A stretch of 51,283 nucleotides of DNA from Golubevia sp. BC0850 (GCA_012976225.1 JAAVVG010000050.1:1-51283), one strand, 5' to 3'; positions 34,141 through 46,104 are shown, counted from the first letter of the stretch. The notes: generated by a model not told the origin, from the letters alone. A program made the numbers and translations.

Positions 34141-34732
34141 CCTACATCCTTTTGATCCACATCCCCGATTCTCTCTTGATTCCCTAGTTCTTACCCAGGT
34201 GAAGGCAGCTATTAGCTTTGATTGGATTGGTGGTTTTTTATAGCAACGCCCTCAAGCAAATCGACTCAAGGTAATTCTGATTCCTGCCATCTTCTCTTCT
34301 CCCTCTCCTTCTCATTTTCTTCCATGATCCCACCTGAATTCATATATCGAACACTCAAGATCCTTATCCATGGCTTCAATCTCACGCAGAGCAGTGTCGA
34401 TTTCATTGACGAAGTCGCGAGAGTATTGGTTTACGAGTCATAGAGTTCTCCATCTTCTATTGAGGAAAGGTACCAAGGGATGTGACACAGAAGATTCAGT
34501 TTTGCAGTCTCAAAGGAAGGGGTCGCCGCCAACTCAAAATCAATGTCTAGAAGTAGAATCGTTCTGAGAACAAAAGTATGGTGAGCTGCGGCGCGATACG
34601 GGGGACATACAAGCCGGTTCAAGGGGTGGTATCTACATGCATAGAGAAGAAGTTAAACGGAAAGATTAGAGCAACAGATGAAGGTGATAGAGCAACAGAT
34701 GAAGGTGATAGAGCAACAGATGAAGTAAAATT
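34141..34732. other. Intergenic; short tandem repeats at the right end
   Basis: Contains a TATAAAA-like box on the minus strand near 34234-34244, upstream of the damaged small gene. No gene recognised; frames of 60-70 codons at 34222-34567 look random. Confidence 0.4.
34669..34725. repeat. 21-bp tandem repeat, about 2.7 copies
   Basis: Unit GAGCAACAGATGAAGGTGATA, repeated at 34669, 34690 and 34711. It lies just 3' of the four-helix membrane gene (minus strand). Confidence 0.9.
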
Positions 34733-35632
34733 TTATTGATAAGAATCGTGTTCGTTATGTTCATCCTGATAAACGGCTTGATTTCTCTGTCCTTCCAAAT
34801 CACTCGAAGCACTTTTGTAAGCCAAGAAGTTATTGCTGTGTGGAGCCCCAGTAACTTCAGCTCTAACGACTGGGAGGTAGGAGACCAACATGACCGATAA
34901 GCCTGCTAGCACTAATTCCTCAGCGATGAAAAGCCCAACAGCCACTCCGATTCGGACGTGGTAGTACTGTTCGTGTGGGAAAAGAGGGACGGGAGAAAGA
35001 GGGAGAAGAATAGGAACAAAGTCATGACTATCAAAGCAAAAGAGTACCATCTTTTGAGGAGACCAAAGAAAAGAAAGTCTCACTTACTTTATCACAATCG
35101 CCAGCTCCCGAGGTATCAATTCCGAGTCCAAATCCATCATGACAGGAATCGTGAAATTTGTCTTTGCTTTTCGCCAAAGATATGAAATGGATTAGTCCTA
35201 GAAAAATAGAATGAGACACTTTGAAGGGATGGCCTTGGTATAGATAGCGACGTTTTGAGCTCTTTGACGAGAAGCCCATAGAATCCTACCAAGCAGACTA
35301 AAAATAACGCCGAGAGAAGTAGAGCTTGCAAGATTTGAGTGATCTTTTTGAAGTTACCAAGGTCATGGGAGTACTTGACGACCTGGTGAAGAGGAAGGTG
35401 AGAAAGTGGTAAGCTTCACATCCTGAGGAGAGACTTGAGGCTCCAAAGTCTTACATTGAGCCAATCCCAGGCTGCGTTGACTAGAGACAAGATAACTACT
35501 GATACAGTGAGAATCATAGCTCCGCTTCGAAGAGAGAGAGAGACCACAAAAGAATTGGACTTTTGGAATAGGTAGTTGCATCTTGAGATCTTGGAAGGCT
35601 TGGGAGAGAGGTGGACTGACGTTTGCTTCCAT
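34733..35632 (-). pseudogene. Four-helix membrane protein gene with frame breaks
   Basis: Three exons are visible: about 35632-35455, 35382-35088 and 34966-34733, with normal GT-AG introns of 72 and 121 nt. Four hydrophobic segments appear in order: MILTVSVVILSLVNAAWDWL, ILQALLLSALFLVCLVGFYG, LGLIHFISLAKS, and RIGVAVGLFIAEELVLAGLS with its continuation. A hydrophilic C-tail ends in HNEHDSYQ. The helices are read from different frames. The first change falls in an AG/TC run (35531-35543), where one more dinucleotide would connect MQLPIPKVQFFCGLSLS with the first helix. Another falls near 35265-35270 and a third at a run of five A (about 35200). The layout resembles fungal integral-membrane proteins of unknown function. 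Pseudogene or local sequence error. Confidence 0.5.
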
Positions 35633-36635
35633 TAGAGTTCCAATCTTTTCCTTCTTATTTATCTGTAGAGTTTCGGAAGTTGCTCGCGAGCTGTAGAACT
35701 CATCTCGGCCACATGGTAGGAAGGCGTCAACAGAATCTTCCCTCGCCCAGAGATTTCAATGTAACTCAGCCGAAATTGGCTCCTTCGAAGTGCTTAATAC
35801 ATATGTACGTAGTTCAAAATGATGCTTGCTGGTCTTGAAATCGGCGTAGATCTCGGAGAGGGGGGACTGACTTTGTGCCTACCGAACAAGTTCCGTTAAT
35901 TTGTCGAAGGAACCCAAGGTGAGTAAATGGAGGTACATATCGCTCCTAAACTCTTTTCTCTCTGCCCAGGTCTTGATCCATCAAGGTATCGATGAAGAGA
36001 TATCTCATATTGAAGAGAGTACAAGGTTTTAGGTTCTTTTCCAGAGCTCTCGAGGACGAGACGCTGATCTATCGTGAAGACTGAATGAATGGGAAGAGAA
36101 AGCGTGCGAAGTCAGTCTAGGCTCTTGAACCTGCTGATCTTCCGCGAGTGAGGGTTAAGCTGACTTAAATGAGTGCAAACACTACTTAGTCTTGATGCAG
36201 GAAGGAGGAAGGCGTATGTAGCAGTCGATGAGAGAGCGAAGATGCAGCGAAAGAAAGAGGATAGCACAGGCACTCTCCATCAGCGACGTTCTTAGAATGT
36301 CAACAAAGAATCTTTTGCCACAAATACTACCCAGAATCAAGAGGCATATCGACCAGCAGAACAGGAAATGTTTGACAATTCTCGAGCGTAGATTGGCCGC
36401 TCTTGCCCTCGTACTCTTTTACTCACCTGGAATTTCCGATCTCCAAAGACTTCTCAAGTAGCTGCTGCTATATCCTTTCTCAACAGAGCCGTCTAATCGA
36501 GCTCAAGGAAGTTGGAAGAATTAGATGCGGTGGTTCGAGATCCGAGACAAAGAGAGTAAGACAGTAAGTAGCAAACTCTCGCAGTCTTCTTATCAACAAG
36601 CCAAATCGCCATTCCCTGGATAGTCTGAGTTGAAG
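35633..36635. other. Intergenic region upstream of GAA1
   Basis: Divergent space between the membrane gene (minus) and GAA1 (plus). A 77-codon plus frame at 36228-36461 (contains STKNLLPQILPRIKRHIDQQ) is mildly protein-like but isolated. No promoter motif stands out. Confidence 0.4.
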
Positions 36636-39600
36636 ATGGTCAATCCCAGAACATCTTCTACTAAACCTGGATCTACTTCAGCTTCTAATTCCAGTACATC
36701 AACCCCTATCAGAATGACACGATCCAGAACTTCAGCTTCTCTATCTCCAGATCCAACTTCCAGTTCAACTTTACCTTCAATTCAACAGACTATCAAAGAG
36801 CAACCCGCACACCAAAAATCCGAATCCGAATCAGAATCAGAAAGTGATCAATCGAACTCTGTTCACGAACAGCAGCAGCAAGACAAGGAAGAAGAGTCGC
36901 AGGAAGAAGATTGCTCACAGCTACATCCCATTCCAATTCCGTCCCCGTCTCAACTAAGAAGACTCAAACTTCGACGTCAATTCTTCTCTTTCTCACTCTC
37001 TATCTTCTCAATCTTACCATATCTTCTAATCCCAGCCTCTTTAATCTTACCTCTAACTTTGACCTATCCTTTCAAACCAATCTCTAAAAACGTTTACGTC
37101 GATGAGAACGCTTTACAACCTGCTCAAGCAAATCTATACTATAACGGTTTCCAGGTAGCCTGGTCAAAAGCTGTATTTGAAAGCTTAGAGCGGATAGAAG
37201 AAGAGGGCACCGTCGAGGAAAGACTAGACTACGTGGAGCAGGAGTTCAAAAGGTATGGATTAGATCCTAAGAGACAGGAGTACCAGTTCTTATCTTCTTC
37301 TTCTAACATGCATGATAATGAAACTTATGGGAATGGAAAGCTGAAAGGAGTCAACATCTACGCAAGATGGAAAGCTCCAAGAACCAATGGTAGAGAAGCT
37401 GTCATTTTGAATGCTCCTTGGAAATCAAGGTGGAGAGGAGAAAGGGTGGACGAACATGATTCGTTTGAAGTTCAGAAGAGAGAGGAAAGGAACGAAACTA
37501 TTGGTGATGGGCATGGCGGGAAGGGAGACCAAAGAATGAACAAGGGTGGGATCTCGATGGTTTTGAGTTTGGCTAAGTTCCTGACCAGTGAGTAGCATTG
37601 AAAGACGAGGTTGGAGGAGAATAGTGATGTCTTTGAGTCAATAAGGAGATCGATGTCAGAGTTCTTAGGGAGAAGTGCTGTGGAAGGGTAGCTCCATCCT
37701 TGAATCATCTCAGGCCTTCTCTCGAGATTCTCTCTTCTGTGTTCCGCTAATCTCTCTTAAAATTTTATCGGCCCTACATCAACTCGCAGCTCAATCTCAT
37801 CTTTCAAGAGACATCATCTTTGTCATTTCAGAAGGTCATCTAGAAGGTTTCCACGCTTGGTCTTCATCCTACTTCGACAATCCTCAATCCAGTGAGTTTC
37901 AAGACCTCTTCTTCTCCAGCTTTCCGTTACTTCTCTTCCCATAAAATCAGTGCCTTCAATTACCTCACCTAGAACATGCCTTGTTTTTCACCACATCCCT
38001 TTTCTACTTCTCCTCAGACCTAATCTCCTCGCCACTCTCCGAAACCGGTCCTCTGATCCAAACTTCAATCTCAGTAGATGCACCTCTTCTATCCTTCTCT
38101 TCCTTTCAACCTCTTCTTACTGGTCTAAATGGTCTGACCCCAAACCTAGACATCTACAACGCTTTCCAAAGAATCGTTTCTAAAGTTGGTAGTTCGGTAA
38201 GAGGAGGAAGTCCAGTACCTATCAGATTGGGAATCGGCGAAGAAAGGAAATGGGGAGTGACTTTCAGTGCTAAAGAAGCTATGGCTCAAGGAGATGAAAG
38301 TATGGAAAGAGATAGAAGAGGTGAGAAGAAAATTTGGGAATGGAGTTGGAAACTTCATGAGAAACTCGCGAATTTAATAGGAGATCGAAATGGAGTCAAA
38401 GATGGAGAAATTAAGGTTGGGGAAGAAATTGAGAAAGTTATGGGGTTGGGTCAAAGAGGAATCGAGAAATGGAGGAGAAGAAATGGTAACTTTTGGAAGG
38501 AGTCGATCAAGATGATTAAAGGAAATGTTGATGGAACTAATGGACTACTGATGAGGTATCATGTTGATGCTATTACTATTTACGCAACTCCGGATGAAGA
38601 CGGTCCTTACGGATCGAAGGAATTAGGAAGGTGAGTTTTCAGTCTTCTTCCATCGACTGATTCTTGTCTCTGACCCCTTCTCTCACTCTGTCTCTTCGCC
38701 CTCTCCTCGTCGACCTCTTGATCAGAGTCGTAGAGTCTCAAATTCGATCGATGTCAAACCTTTTGGAAAGACTTCATCATTCTCAATTCTTCTACTTCTT
38801 GTCTACGCCTACTACTTTTATCCAAATCGGTTTAGCTTTACCTTGTGCATTACTGCTCTCTGCTGCTTTGACTATTCAAGGTCTAAAACGATGGACGAAG
38901 GAAGGTTCTATCGCCAAGCAAAGAAAGAACAGATTACTCAACAGCTTTAGAGATGAGATTACAGGTTTGAGCTCTACCAAGAACGAAAGTGAAAACAGTT
39001 CCCCTCGAGATCTACAAACTGAGAATCCGACTACAGAGCAGTTGGTCGAATCTTTGATTGAAGTTCTACCAGCAGATTCTTTTGAAAAGGATGAGAGTCT
39101 CTTCTTCAAGGTCAAGAATCAGTGTCGAAAATTTAGGAAAGGACTAGATGAAACTGATAGACCGATTGGAGCTGCTTTAGGAATCATGGCTGCTTGTCAA
39201 GTTCTTGGGTCATTGATAGTCAGTAAGATGTTGAAAAATGAAAGTGCCTGTCATGGAAAATTACAAGAATTGCAGGTGAGTCTTCTTCGGCCTCTCTCGA
39301 GAACGTTGCTGGGTGGTCTGAGATCGCGTATCTGACGCGTCAACTACTTCCCATTATTCTTTCTTTTCCAGGAATCGAAAACTCTCAACAGGATCATGAT
39401 TGTTCTAATCGCCTCTGTTCTTCCGATCAGTAGCCTCGGAGGTTCTTTTCTTTCATCCTCTACGAAGTCCTCGAGGAGAACTCTCGGTTCAACTCTTCAT
39501 TCTTTCATTCTTCTCTACTCTGGTCTCTTGGTTCTATCAATATCTCTATTAAATCTACCTCTAGCCTACGCTCTTGGTTTATTAGTTGGTTTACCAGTCC

Positions 39601-39956
39601 TATTCTTCGGACCAAATCCTTCAAACTATGCCTCGTCATCAGTGTCTTCATATCTTAAAATCGCTCTTTCAGTCTTATCAGTACCTCCAATCCTACTTCA
39701 TCTCTTAGTTCTTTCAACCCATCCTTCTCTATCTCATCTCCATCTTGAAAGGTTAAATCCTATCTTGCCATTCTTACCTCCAACTTTAGGTGAAAGTCAA
39801 GCTACTGGGCTCTTCCAGGTCACAAAGAGAGGGATTTTGGAAGGCTACTGTCAACTGATTGAGGACAACAATCTTTTGGGAGGGGTGGGAATAGATCTTG
39901 TTGCAGGGGTTTGGATTCCTGTCGCTTTGATGGGATTGGTGTCGACAACACTTTAG
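36636..39956 (+). CDS. GAA1: GPI transamidase component Gaa1
   Basis: Subunit of the ER-membrane GPI transamidase that attaches preassembled GPI anchors to proteins. Five exons close in phase to 933 aa: 36636-37587, 37790-37891, 38018-38630, 38726-39275, 39372-39956. A Ser/Thr- and Glu-rich cytosolic tail of about 110 residues precedes the first membrane helix (FSILPYLLIPASLILPLTL). The large lumenal domain has FLTTQSHLSRDIIFVISEGH, SETGPLIQTSISVDAP and LTGLNGLTPNLDIYN. The Gaa1 signature NLLERLHHSQFFYFL is near residue 570. Several helices follow. ATG 36636 is chosen because the in-frame upstream codon is TTG. The protein is about half again as long as yeast or human Gaa1 (about 615-620 aa); the excess is in the tail and in polar insertions. 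Intact. Confidence 0.9.
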
Positions 39957-40391
39957 AAAGTTGGGTTAGATTCAATTTGTACACTACTCGCAATTTTCGA
40001 TGGATGACTTTTTTCTTCAACGAACGTGATATGCATTTCCATCTTTCTGTCTGGCGCTCATGAGAGAGACGGGTGGATCAGAAGCCGTAAAGGAAACGCT
40101 AAGAGAGAATTGACGGAAACCAAAAGGAAAACACGGAGACAAGTATGGGGTTTCCATCAGTGTTTCACTAGTCATCCAACCCGTCAAGTGTAGTTTCCGT
40201 GAGAGCTACAAGACTTTCCATGTCGTCTTGATTCACTTCTTGATCAAAGCGAGGGGTACAATTGATTCACCCGTTAAGTGCAATGAGGTGACGAAGTAGA
40301 CCCTTCATCTAACGGAAAATCAAAAGACGAAAGGGTGAGCAGACAGCCGATTCTTCACAAGCGAACTACAAGGAGTCGACAACGGATTGAG
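39957..40391. other. Convergent intergenic region, no gene seen
   Basis: Sits between the 3' ends of GAA1 (plus) and the damaged gene (minus). No repeats or terminator-like structures noted. Confidence 0.45.
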
Positions 40392-41298
40392 TCAAGAGTA
40401 GCTCTGCTGGAGTCGGTGCCACCCGGAGTCATTCTTGGAACTCACCTCTTTGTGCATACGCTTTTGCTCATCTTTCTCTGAGGCAGCTTTCTTTTTTGCA
40501 GCTTCATGCTCTCTCAGCTTCTTCTGCGTCCATTCTATTTCAGATCTTGAAGCGACGACAGTTCTCAAAGGTCGCTCTTGAACTAAACATCTCCAAAGTA
40601 GATCGGCGAATTCATCGACAGGCATAGAGCATCAAGTTTTCCATTTAGACTCAGCTCCTAAACATGGATCATGGTCCGTCGAAGTAGCTACGTAAAGAGA
40701 TCCGCAAAGTGATTGATTGGAAACATTCTCTGTGTTCTTTCCCAACGGGCCGGATTGACGGAGTGCGGTTATGATACAATCTGTTAAAGAGTGAATTAAT
40801 TCATCATTAGATACGTCCAAACACGTTGAAAAGCGATGCCCTTTGTCCTGGCTCAAAAGGCCCCCTTCCACACAGATTGACTTGAAAAGGAGCTTGCGGA
40901 TGATCAGAGTAATTTAGTTTGAATTTGTAATCTGCGACCGCCTTTTGAAAATCGAAGTTAGAGTACTTTCTTTGAAGAAATAGGGAAGGAAAGGGTAATC
41001 TAGGACCTAATATCTCAGTTTCTCCCTGTTTCAATCTAAGATGAGCATCGAGACTCTCAAGATGGATGTGTGAATAATAAATTGCACGGCTACAGGATGT
41101 AAGACGTCTCCTCCGATTTTCATCTCTCCCTATCCATGCGACGCAAATGGAGGGAAATTCGATTTTGACGAAGGAAAATAAGGTCTCTTTGTTCTCGAAG
41201 CTGTAGGTGGCGCCTGGCTTCTGATGGCTCATCACGTCGAAGTTGACCTCAAATTGAACCTGACAGTAATGCTCTCTTAACAGCTGCTCGAGAAGAGT
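40392..41298 (-). pseudogene. Unrecognised protein gene, apparently broken
   Basis: The minus strand is protein-like from about 41298 (VQFEVNFDVMSHQKPGATYS) through SICVAWIGRDENRRRRL and DFQKAVADYKFKLNYSDHPQ to about 40880. Near a run of five C (40861-40865) the sensible reading changes frame to GGLLSQDKGHRFSTCLDVSN and then SLTDCIITALRQSG. At 40634-40632 TGA interrupts this frame, which continues directly as MPVDEFADLLWRCLVQERPL and ends in a Lys/Glu-rich helix at 40392. No methionine start is clear upstream. I do not recognise the family. At least one frame change and one stop make a pseudogene likely, but an undetected intron could remove both. Confidence 0.42.
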
Positions 41299-42751
41299 GA
41301 ATTTTCACTTGACCATATGTGACTAGAACAAAAAATTGAAGTTGAGAGAGTGATGTGAATGAGTGAAAGAGTAGAGAAGCAAAGGAGGTGGGTCTTTATA
41401 ACCAAACGGATGCGCAGACGAGACCCCGCTTGTTTGTGCTCGGAGTGAGCGAGGGGGAGTGCGCGACTTCCCCAGAAGTTAGGACGAGTCTAGGGAGTGA
41501 GGACCACGTTCTGTCTCTCAACGGAAGCGACAGACATTCGGACAGACCCAGCAGGCGAAGGAAGAAAGCCTTCTCCTCCCTCCTCCCTCCTCCTCTCCTC
41601 TATCTAGATCTGCTCCTCAAGCGCGCGCAAACACAACTGCTACTGCTTTCTTACCAGCTCTTCTATTTTTCCTCGTTTGTTTTCTCTCTTCGCTCGTCTT
41701 CGCTTTGGCTGTTCGTGTCCAGCCTGTGGGTTTCTCTCTCTCCCTCTCTTGCCCCAAACCCTGTCACTGTCCGACCGGCTACCCTGGTCCGCCTATTACT
41801 CGAGACCAAAGGTCATCGAGACGCTCGCACAGCGAGGGAGAATAAAACCACGCCTCGCTGCTTGCTGCTCTCTAGCCATCGACGCCACGCAGACGTCTAG
41901 TGCGACGCCGCCCTCTCTGACAGTTGAGAACCGTCAGTACATCCGTTAATGTTCGTCACGTCAAGTCTCAGGGCTCCGCAGGCAAGAGCGATCTGGCAAT
42001 CAGAAGGCCTGCAACTTCTGAAGGCGGTCAATCACATTCTGAGCAGAGCTCACAAACACGCATTGCCTGTACCTAGCTGGTCTCTCAATAGAGACAAAGG
42101 AACTATCTCTATTCTAGAAATAAATTCTCATCTGTGCTACGAGCAAAGCGAGCTTCTGGAGAAGTAGATCGGTATCTCTCCTTTGACCCCATCAATTTCC
42201 CCTCTCTTCCTCTCAGCACAGCCAACTTCCGAACATCAAATCAGCTCTTTTTTGTTCTTATTCCTTATTGTTGCGTTCTCAATCTTGCTCCATCTTTGGC
42301 GAACGTAGATGCTTCCATAGTCATTACTTCCAGCACCCAACTCACCTTGCTGTCCCACCTCTTCCTTTCCTCCAGCTCTCATCTCAAGTGGTCTCCGTAA
42401 CCGTCCTCAGCATCCTCAACCTCTTCTATAATTTCCCATAACATCGATCCTGAGTACGGAAGGGCCCAGCTGTTCTAAGCGATGGATACTGGAGGGAAAC
42501 TGGTTGACAATTCGAATGCTGAAGGCGTGGACGATCTTGAGTAACTTCCTCTCTATGCAGTAGACTGGTGTTGAGTAGAATTGAAGATTGAATCAAACAC
42601 GTCGAAGTGTTGAAGAAGGGACAAGTCTTTGATTGAATCGAGCTGGAGAAGGCTTTGCACATTTTCCAGTGTTCCCACGTTTCTTCCCAACATCAACATC
42701 AACTCCGCCCTCATCCCTCATTTAAGAGCACGAATACTAAGAGAACACTCA
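41299..42751 (+). other. GC-richer, CT-rich upstream region of the LtrA gene
   Basis: Between 41400 and 41960 the base composition is visibly richer in G and C than the rest of the window. The coding-strand sequence is pyrimidine-rich with runs such as CTCCCTCCTCCCTCC. A 170-codon frame (41388-41900) reflects this bias and has no domain. The stretch is most simply promoter and 5' leader of the LtrA gene, possibly with 5'-UTR introns. Confidence 0.4.
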
Positions 42752-44926
42752 ATGGAAGACCTCGACAACCACACGTTTAAAGGAGAGGAGGATCGTCATG
42801 GAGGAATGAAGCACAGCGCTTCTGCCACCAGCACTGGTTCTAATCATCATCCTCATCATCTGAAGTACGGACATATCAAGACCTCTGGTTTCGTGCCCAC
42901 TGAAGAGCAAGATGGTTTCAGTGACTGCGAGGTCGTAACTGACGAAGCTCGTCAAAAGGTTTCAAGAGATAAGAAGAGAGAACTTTTAGATTTCCACGCA
43001 AGAGAGATTCAAGCTGACAGACGCTATCTTATTAGAAAACCTAGGGCTCTTCAATACTTCAGAGGAAAGACTTTGGTCAGAGATGAAGCTGAGAGAGGGA
43101 GTTCCAGATTGGAGTTGTTCTTCGATTTGCTCTTCGTGGGACTCATCTCGGTCCTCGCAAAGGAGGCAGTCGCTGAGCCTACGGGACCTGCTCTGGTCAG
43201 GTATCTCATAACTTACATAATGGGGTTCTTGGTCTGGACTTGGATGAGGGAGATCTTTAACTCGTTCTACAAGGATGACCTGTCGCAGGTAAGGCAGTTT
43301 CGAAAGGAGTCTCAGCCTTCTATAGCATACTGACTCTCAGCTAACCTGCCTTCTCTTCCCATCTGACCAGAGAGTCTTGGTCCTTTTCGTAATGTGTTCG
43401 TGTCGGCTTCAGATTGTTCTGAGAAACCTCCATTTGGCTGTGAACCAAAGCTGACCTGGTCTTCTCTCTTTCCTTCGCGGCCCCTTTCAGCGGCTCTGAT
43501 CGTCTTTGGAAACAACGCCCCTGAAGTTGAGAAGGATATCTCGGAAAGCTCAGCCAGAGCAGTAGCAGTGGCTTCCTATCTCATCGCTGAACTGGGAATT
43601 TTTGGAACCTTCTTCGCCTACTCCTTCCACATCAAAGCCTATCGCGCTCAATTGAGAGCTCATTGTTTTGCTTGGTTGATAACTTCGGCTCTCTGGATAG
43701 GATCCATCTTCGCTGAGGAGAGATCAGCCATAGCTTTGGCTGTAGTCGCGCTATGGTTAGTAATTGATGGCTGACGTACCTCGCAGTTCTGACTTTCGAA
43801 CGGAGAGCCACAACGGAATTCTTTTTCTCTTCTCACTGCATCTTCCAATCCTCTTATAGTCTCGAGTATGCATCCTGGCCACTGGTTTATACTCAGCCCT
43901 TCAAGGACCTTTTCAAGCTGCGTTACTCTTCCGCTTTGAACATTGATCATGAGATTGAGAGATTCAACGATTTCATCACCTTGGTCATGGGAGAGTTCCT
44001 CTTCTCTGTCTTTGCTGGACAGCCTGCTGGAATTGGATTTCGCACCAAAGCTGGGAAGGCTATTCTGTGAGTATTTGTACTGATGTCGCCTCTCTTACCC
44101 GTCGCTTCTGACAGTCTGTCTCCCTTTCCGCCTCTTCCAACTTCTCTCGAATCCTCTTTCTCCTCAGAGTGGTCATCATCGCTTTCTGCTTTCAGATGTT
44201 CTATATGCTAATGGGAGCTAGTAAAAGCATCACTCATCCGATCAGAGCCAGTACTTGGAGGGGTTTATTCTGGATCACTCTTCACATGCCGATTGTCTCT
44301 GCCTTGACTCTCGTGGGGGACGCAAGTGCTGAATTTATCGAAGAAGAGGAAGTTGAGACTGGAGTTCGCTGGTTCTTCTGCGTTGGGTATGCAGTTGGGA
44401 TGATCGGAATGACCATCCTGGCCTCGTTAGAGGTAGAGATGGACAAGAAAGGAGAACTCTGGGTTCGAAAAGTGAGTGAATCTCGCTCCTGTTCTGGGAC
44501 CGCTAGTCCTGATACTTCACGCTGACTGCCGATTTCCACTTTTTCATCCTACGCCGCTTTCAGGAATTCAGACTTGCGCCTCGTTTCCTCAGTGGATTCA
44601 TCGCAATCTTCCTTCCATTGAGCTCGCAAGAACATCTTCCTTCTCTTTCACTCTTAGGAATACTAGCTGCTTTCAGCCTGCTCTCCCTCCTCTGGGAGAT
44701 GATCACTGCTCTGGATGGTCCTAACGCCACTTATAGATGTGCACCGGAAGCCTTGCTCGAAGGAGACGATTATACCCCTTCTCACGCTCTCAAGACTCCA
44801 AGTTGGACGGGATACCCAACATTTATGGAACCAGGGGCTGGTCACATCGATCGTTCCCATCAACGTTGCCTTGGAAATGGTAAAGGAAAAGGAAAAGGAA
44901 GGGTTGAAGAAGGAGATGGAGCCTGA
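42752..44926 (+). CDS. Low-temperature requirement A (LtrA) family membrane protein
   Basis: Multi-pass membrane protein of the LtrA family, named after a Listeria gene needed for growth in the cold; its function in fungi is unknown. Six exons close in phase to 566 aa: 42752-43288, 43371-43395, 43491-43755, 43860-44066, 44168-44471, 44564-44926. The second is a 25-nt micro-exon coding RVLVLFVM. After a His- and Ser-rich cytosolic tail comes the family hallmark RLELFFDLLFVGLIS near residues 117-131. About ten hydrophobic helices follow, among them AVASYLIAELGIFGTFFAYS and VVIIAFCFQMFYMLMG. The conserved acidic segment FNDFITLVMGEF precedes helix 6. The C-tail is polar with a KGKGKGK run. The donor after the micro-exon (GTTCGT) is non-standard but keeps the frame. 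Confidence 0.83.
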
Positions 44927-45248
44927 TTATTGAGATTCGCTGGATCGGAAATGAACCTTACCTTATACGTTACTCACATCCATACCCCTTCTCGCTTTTT
45001 GGACCTTCTTCTCATATGTTTTATCTTCTTGGAACAAATATTTGTTCGCTTCTTGAGACTTCTACTTTGTACAGTTTCTAGACGCGCTTCCTTCAACACT
45101 TTGGCTTCTTCTTCCCAACCACCACTCCGACTCCAGACATCATTCTTCCGATCTTCTCGAAACTAGTCAGAACTTTTCTGATCAATAGAATCGCCCTCAA
45201 TTTGAACCTGTCAAGAAACTTCTTTTCCTCAAGTTCTTATCTTCAATT

Positions 45249-46104
45249 ATGCCATTTCAAGATTGGTTGGACGTGATTCGCAACCTTATCTGGGCTGATC
45301 TTCATCCGGGAGCTACCGAAGTAAATGGAGACCATTCAATTGGAAATCAGGTAGAAGGGCAAGGATCGATGGATATCGATGATACGGATGATGAAGGTGA
45401 ATTGCATGCATCTCTGGATGCGAGCCAGAAGCGGAGAGGAGGAGCAAGTGAGTACTGTTGGCTTCTTAAATCAACTGAGATAGTATGAATTGCCCTCAGA
45501 AGCTGGCTTTGGATCCTTTTAAGCTAGAAGAGAGGTGGACTGAGGTTTGAGGTTGATTCGAATCAGAGTTGGTCAAGGAGATGAAGTAACAAGTCGAGGT
45601 GGAACTCTTTGAATGCTCTTTCGATACCCACCTCTTCCTTTTCTGATCTAATCTTATTTTTTAACGATTATCACAGCTCCAGATAGTGCTCGCTCTGTCA
45701 GGAAACGTAAGGCTACAGAAGAGGACCAATCTTCCTCCTCCCCTTCCATTGCTAAGCCTCGCAAGTCTACCAGAAACACCTCCGTCACTACCCCATTCGC
45801 TCACAAAACTACTCCTGGAAAGGAACCTCAAACACCCACTGCTTCTTCTTCATCCAAGAGATACAAACATTCCTCCGATGTGAAGCTTGAAGTTCCAACC
45901 GATTCACCTTCATCAGATCTGACTGATCAAGCACATGTTGTTGCTAAATTCATCACTGCAACACTTGGAGGAAGTGGTTGGATAAGTCAATCTGTAGGAG
46001 GATTAGGTCCGATCAAGACAAAGAGTTACAATGCTCTAGGATCGTTGAGAAAGGTAGTTGAAGCTTCACTCGAAGTTCCAGGAACCTCAGACACTGGACG
46101 GTAG
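45249..46104 (+). CDS. Hypothetical nuclear-type protein
   Basis: Not recognised. Exon 1 (45249-45447) encodes MPFQDWLDVIRNLIWADLHP and an acidic stretch with DIDDTDDEGEL. After a 229-nt intron, exon 2 starts at 45677 with a basic segment containing VRKRK, a possible nuclear signal, then a Ser/Thr/Pro-rich region and HVVAKFITATLGGSGWISQS. The frame closes at TAG 46104, giving 208 aa. Directly downstream, the next frame is open to 46264 and protein-like: LNTAAIEALGRAFEQRQNG and SAADYEVALKLLEG. That suggests the C-terminus was once longer. Either a frame change around 46095-46104 or a 28-nt intron (46054-46081, GTAGTT...TTCCAG, both phases fit) would connect it. Head-to-tail with LtrA and convergent with HIS5. 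Confidence 0.5.

Noticed and set aside
41388-41900. 170-codon plus-strand frame upstream of the LtrA gene
   Set aside because: Reflects local GC and CT bias; lacks domain content and lies where a promoter and leader are expected.
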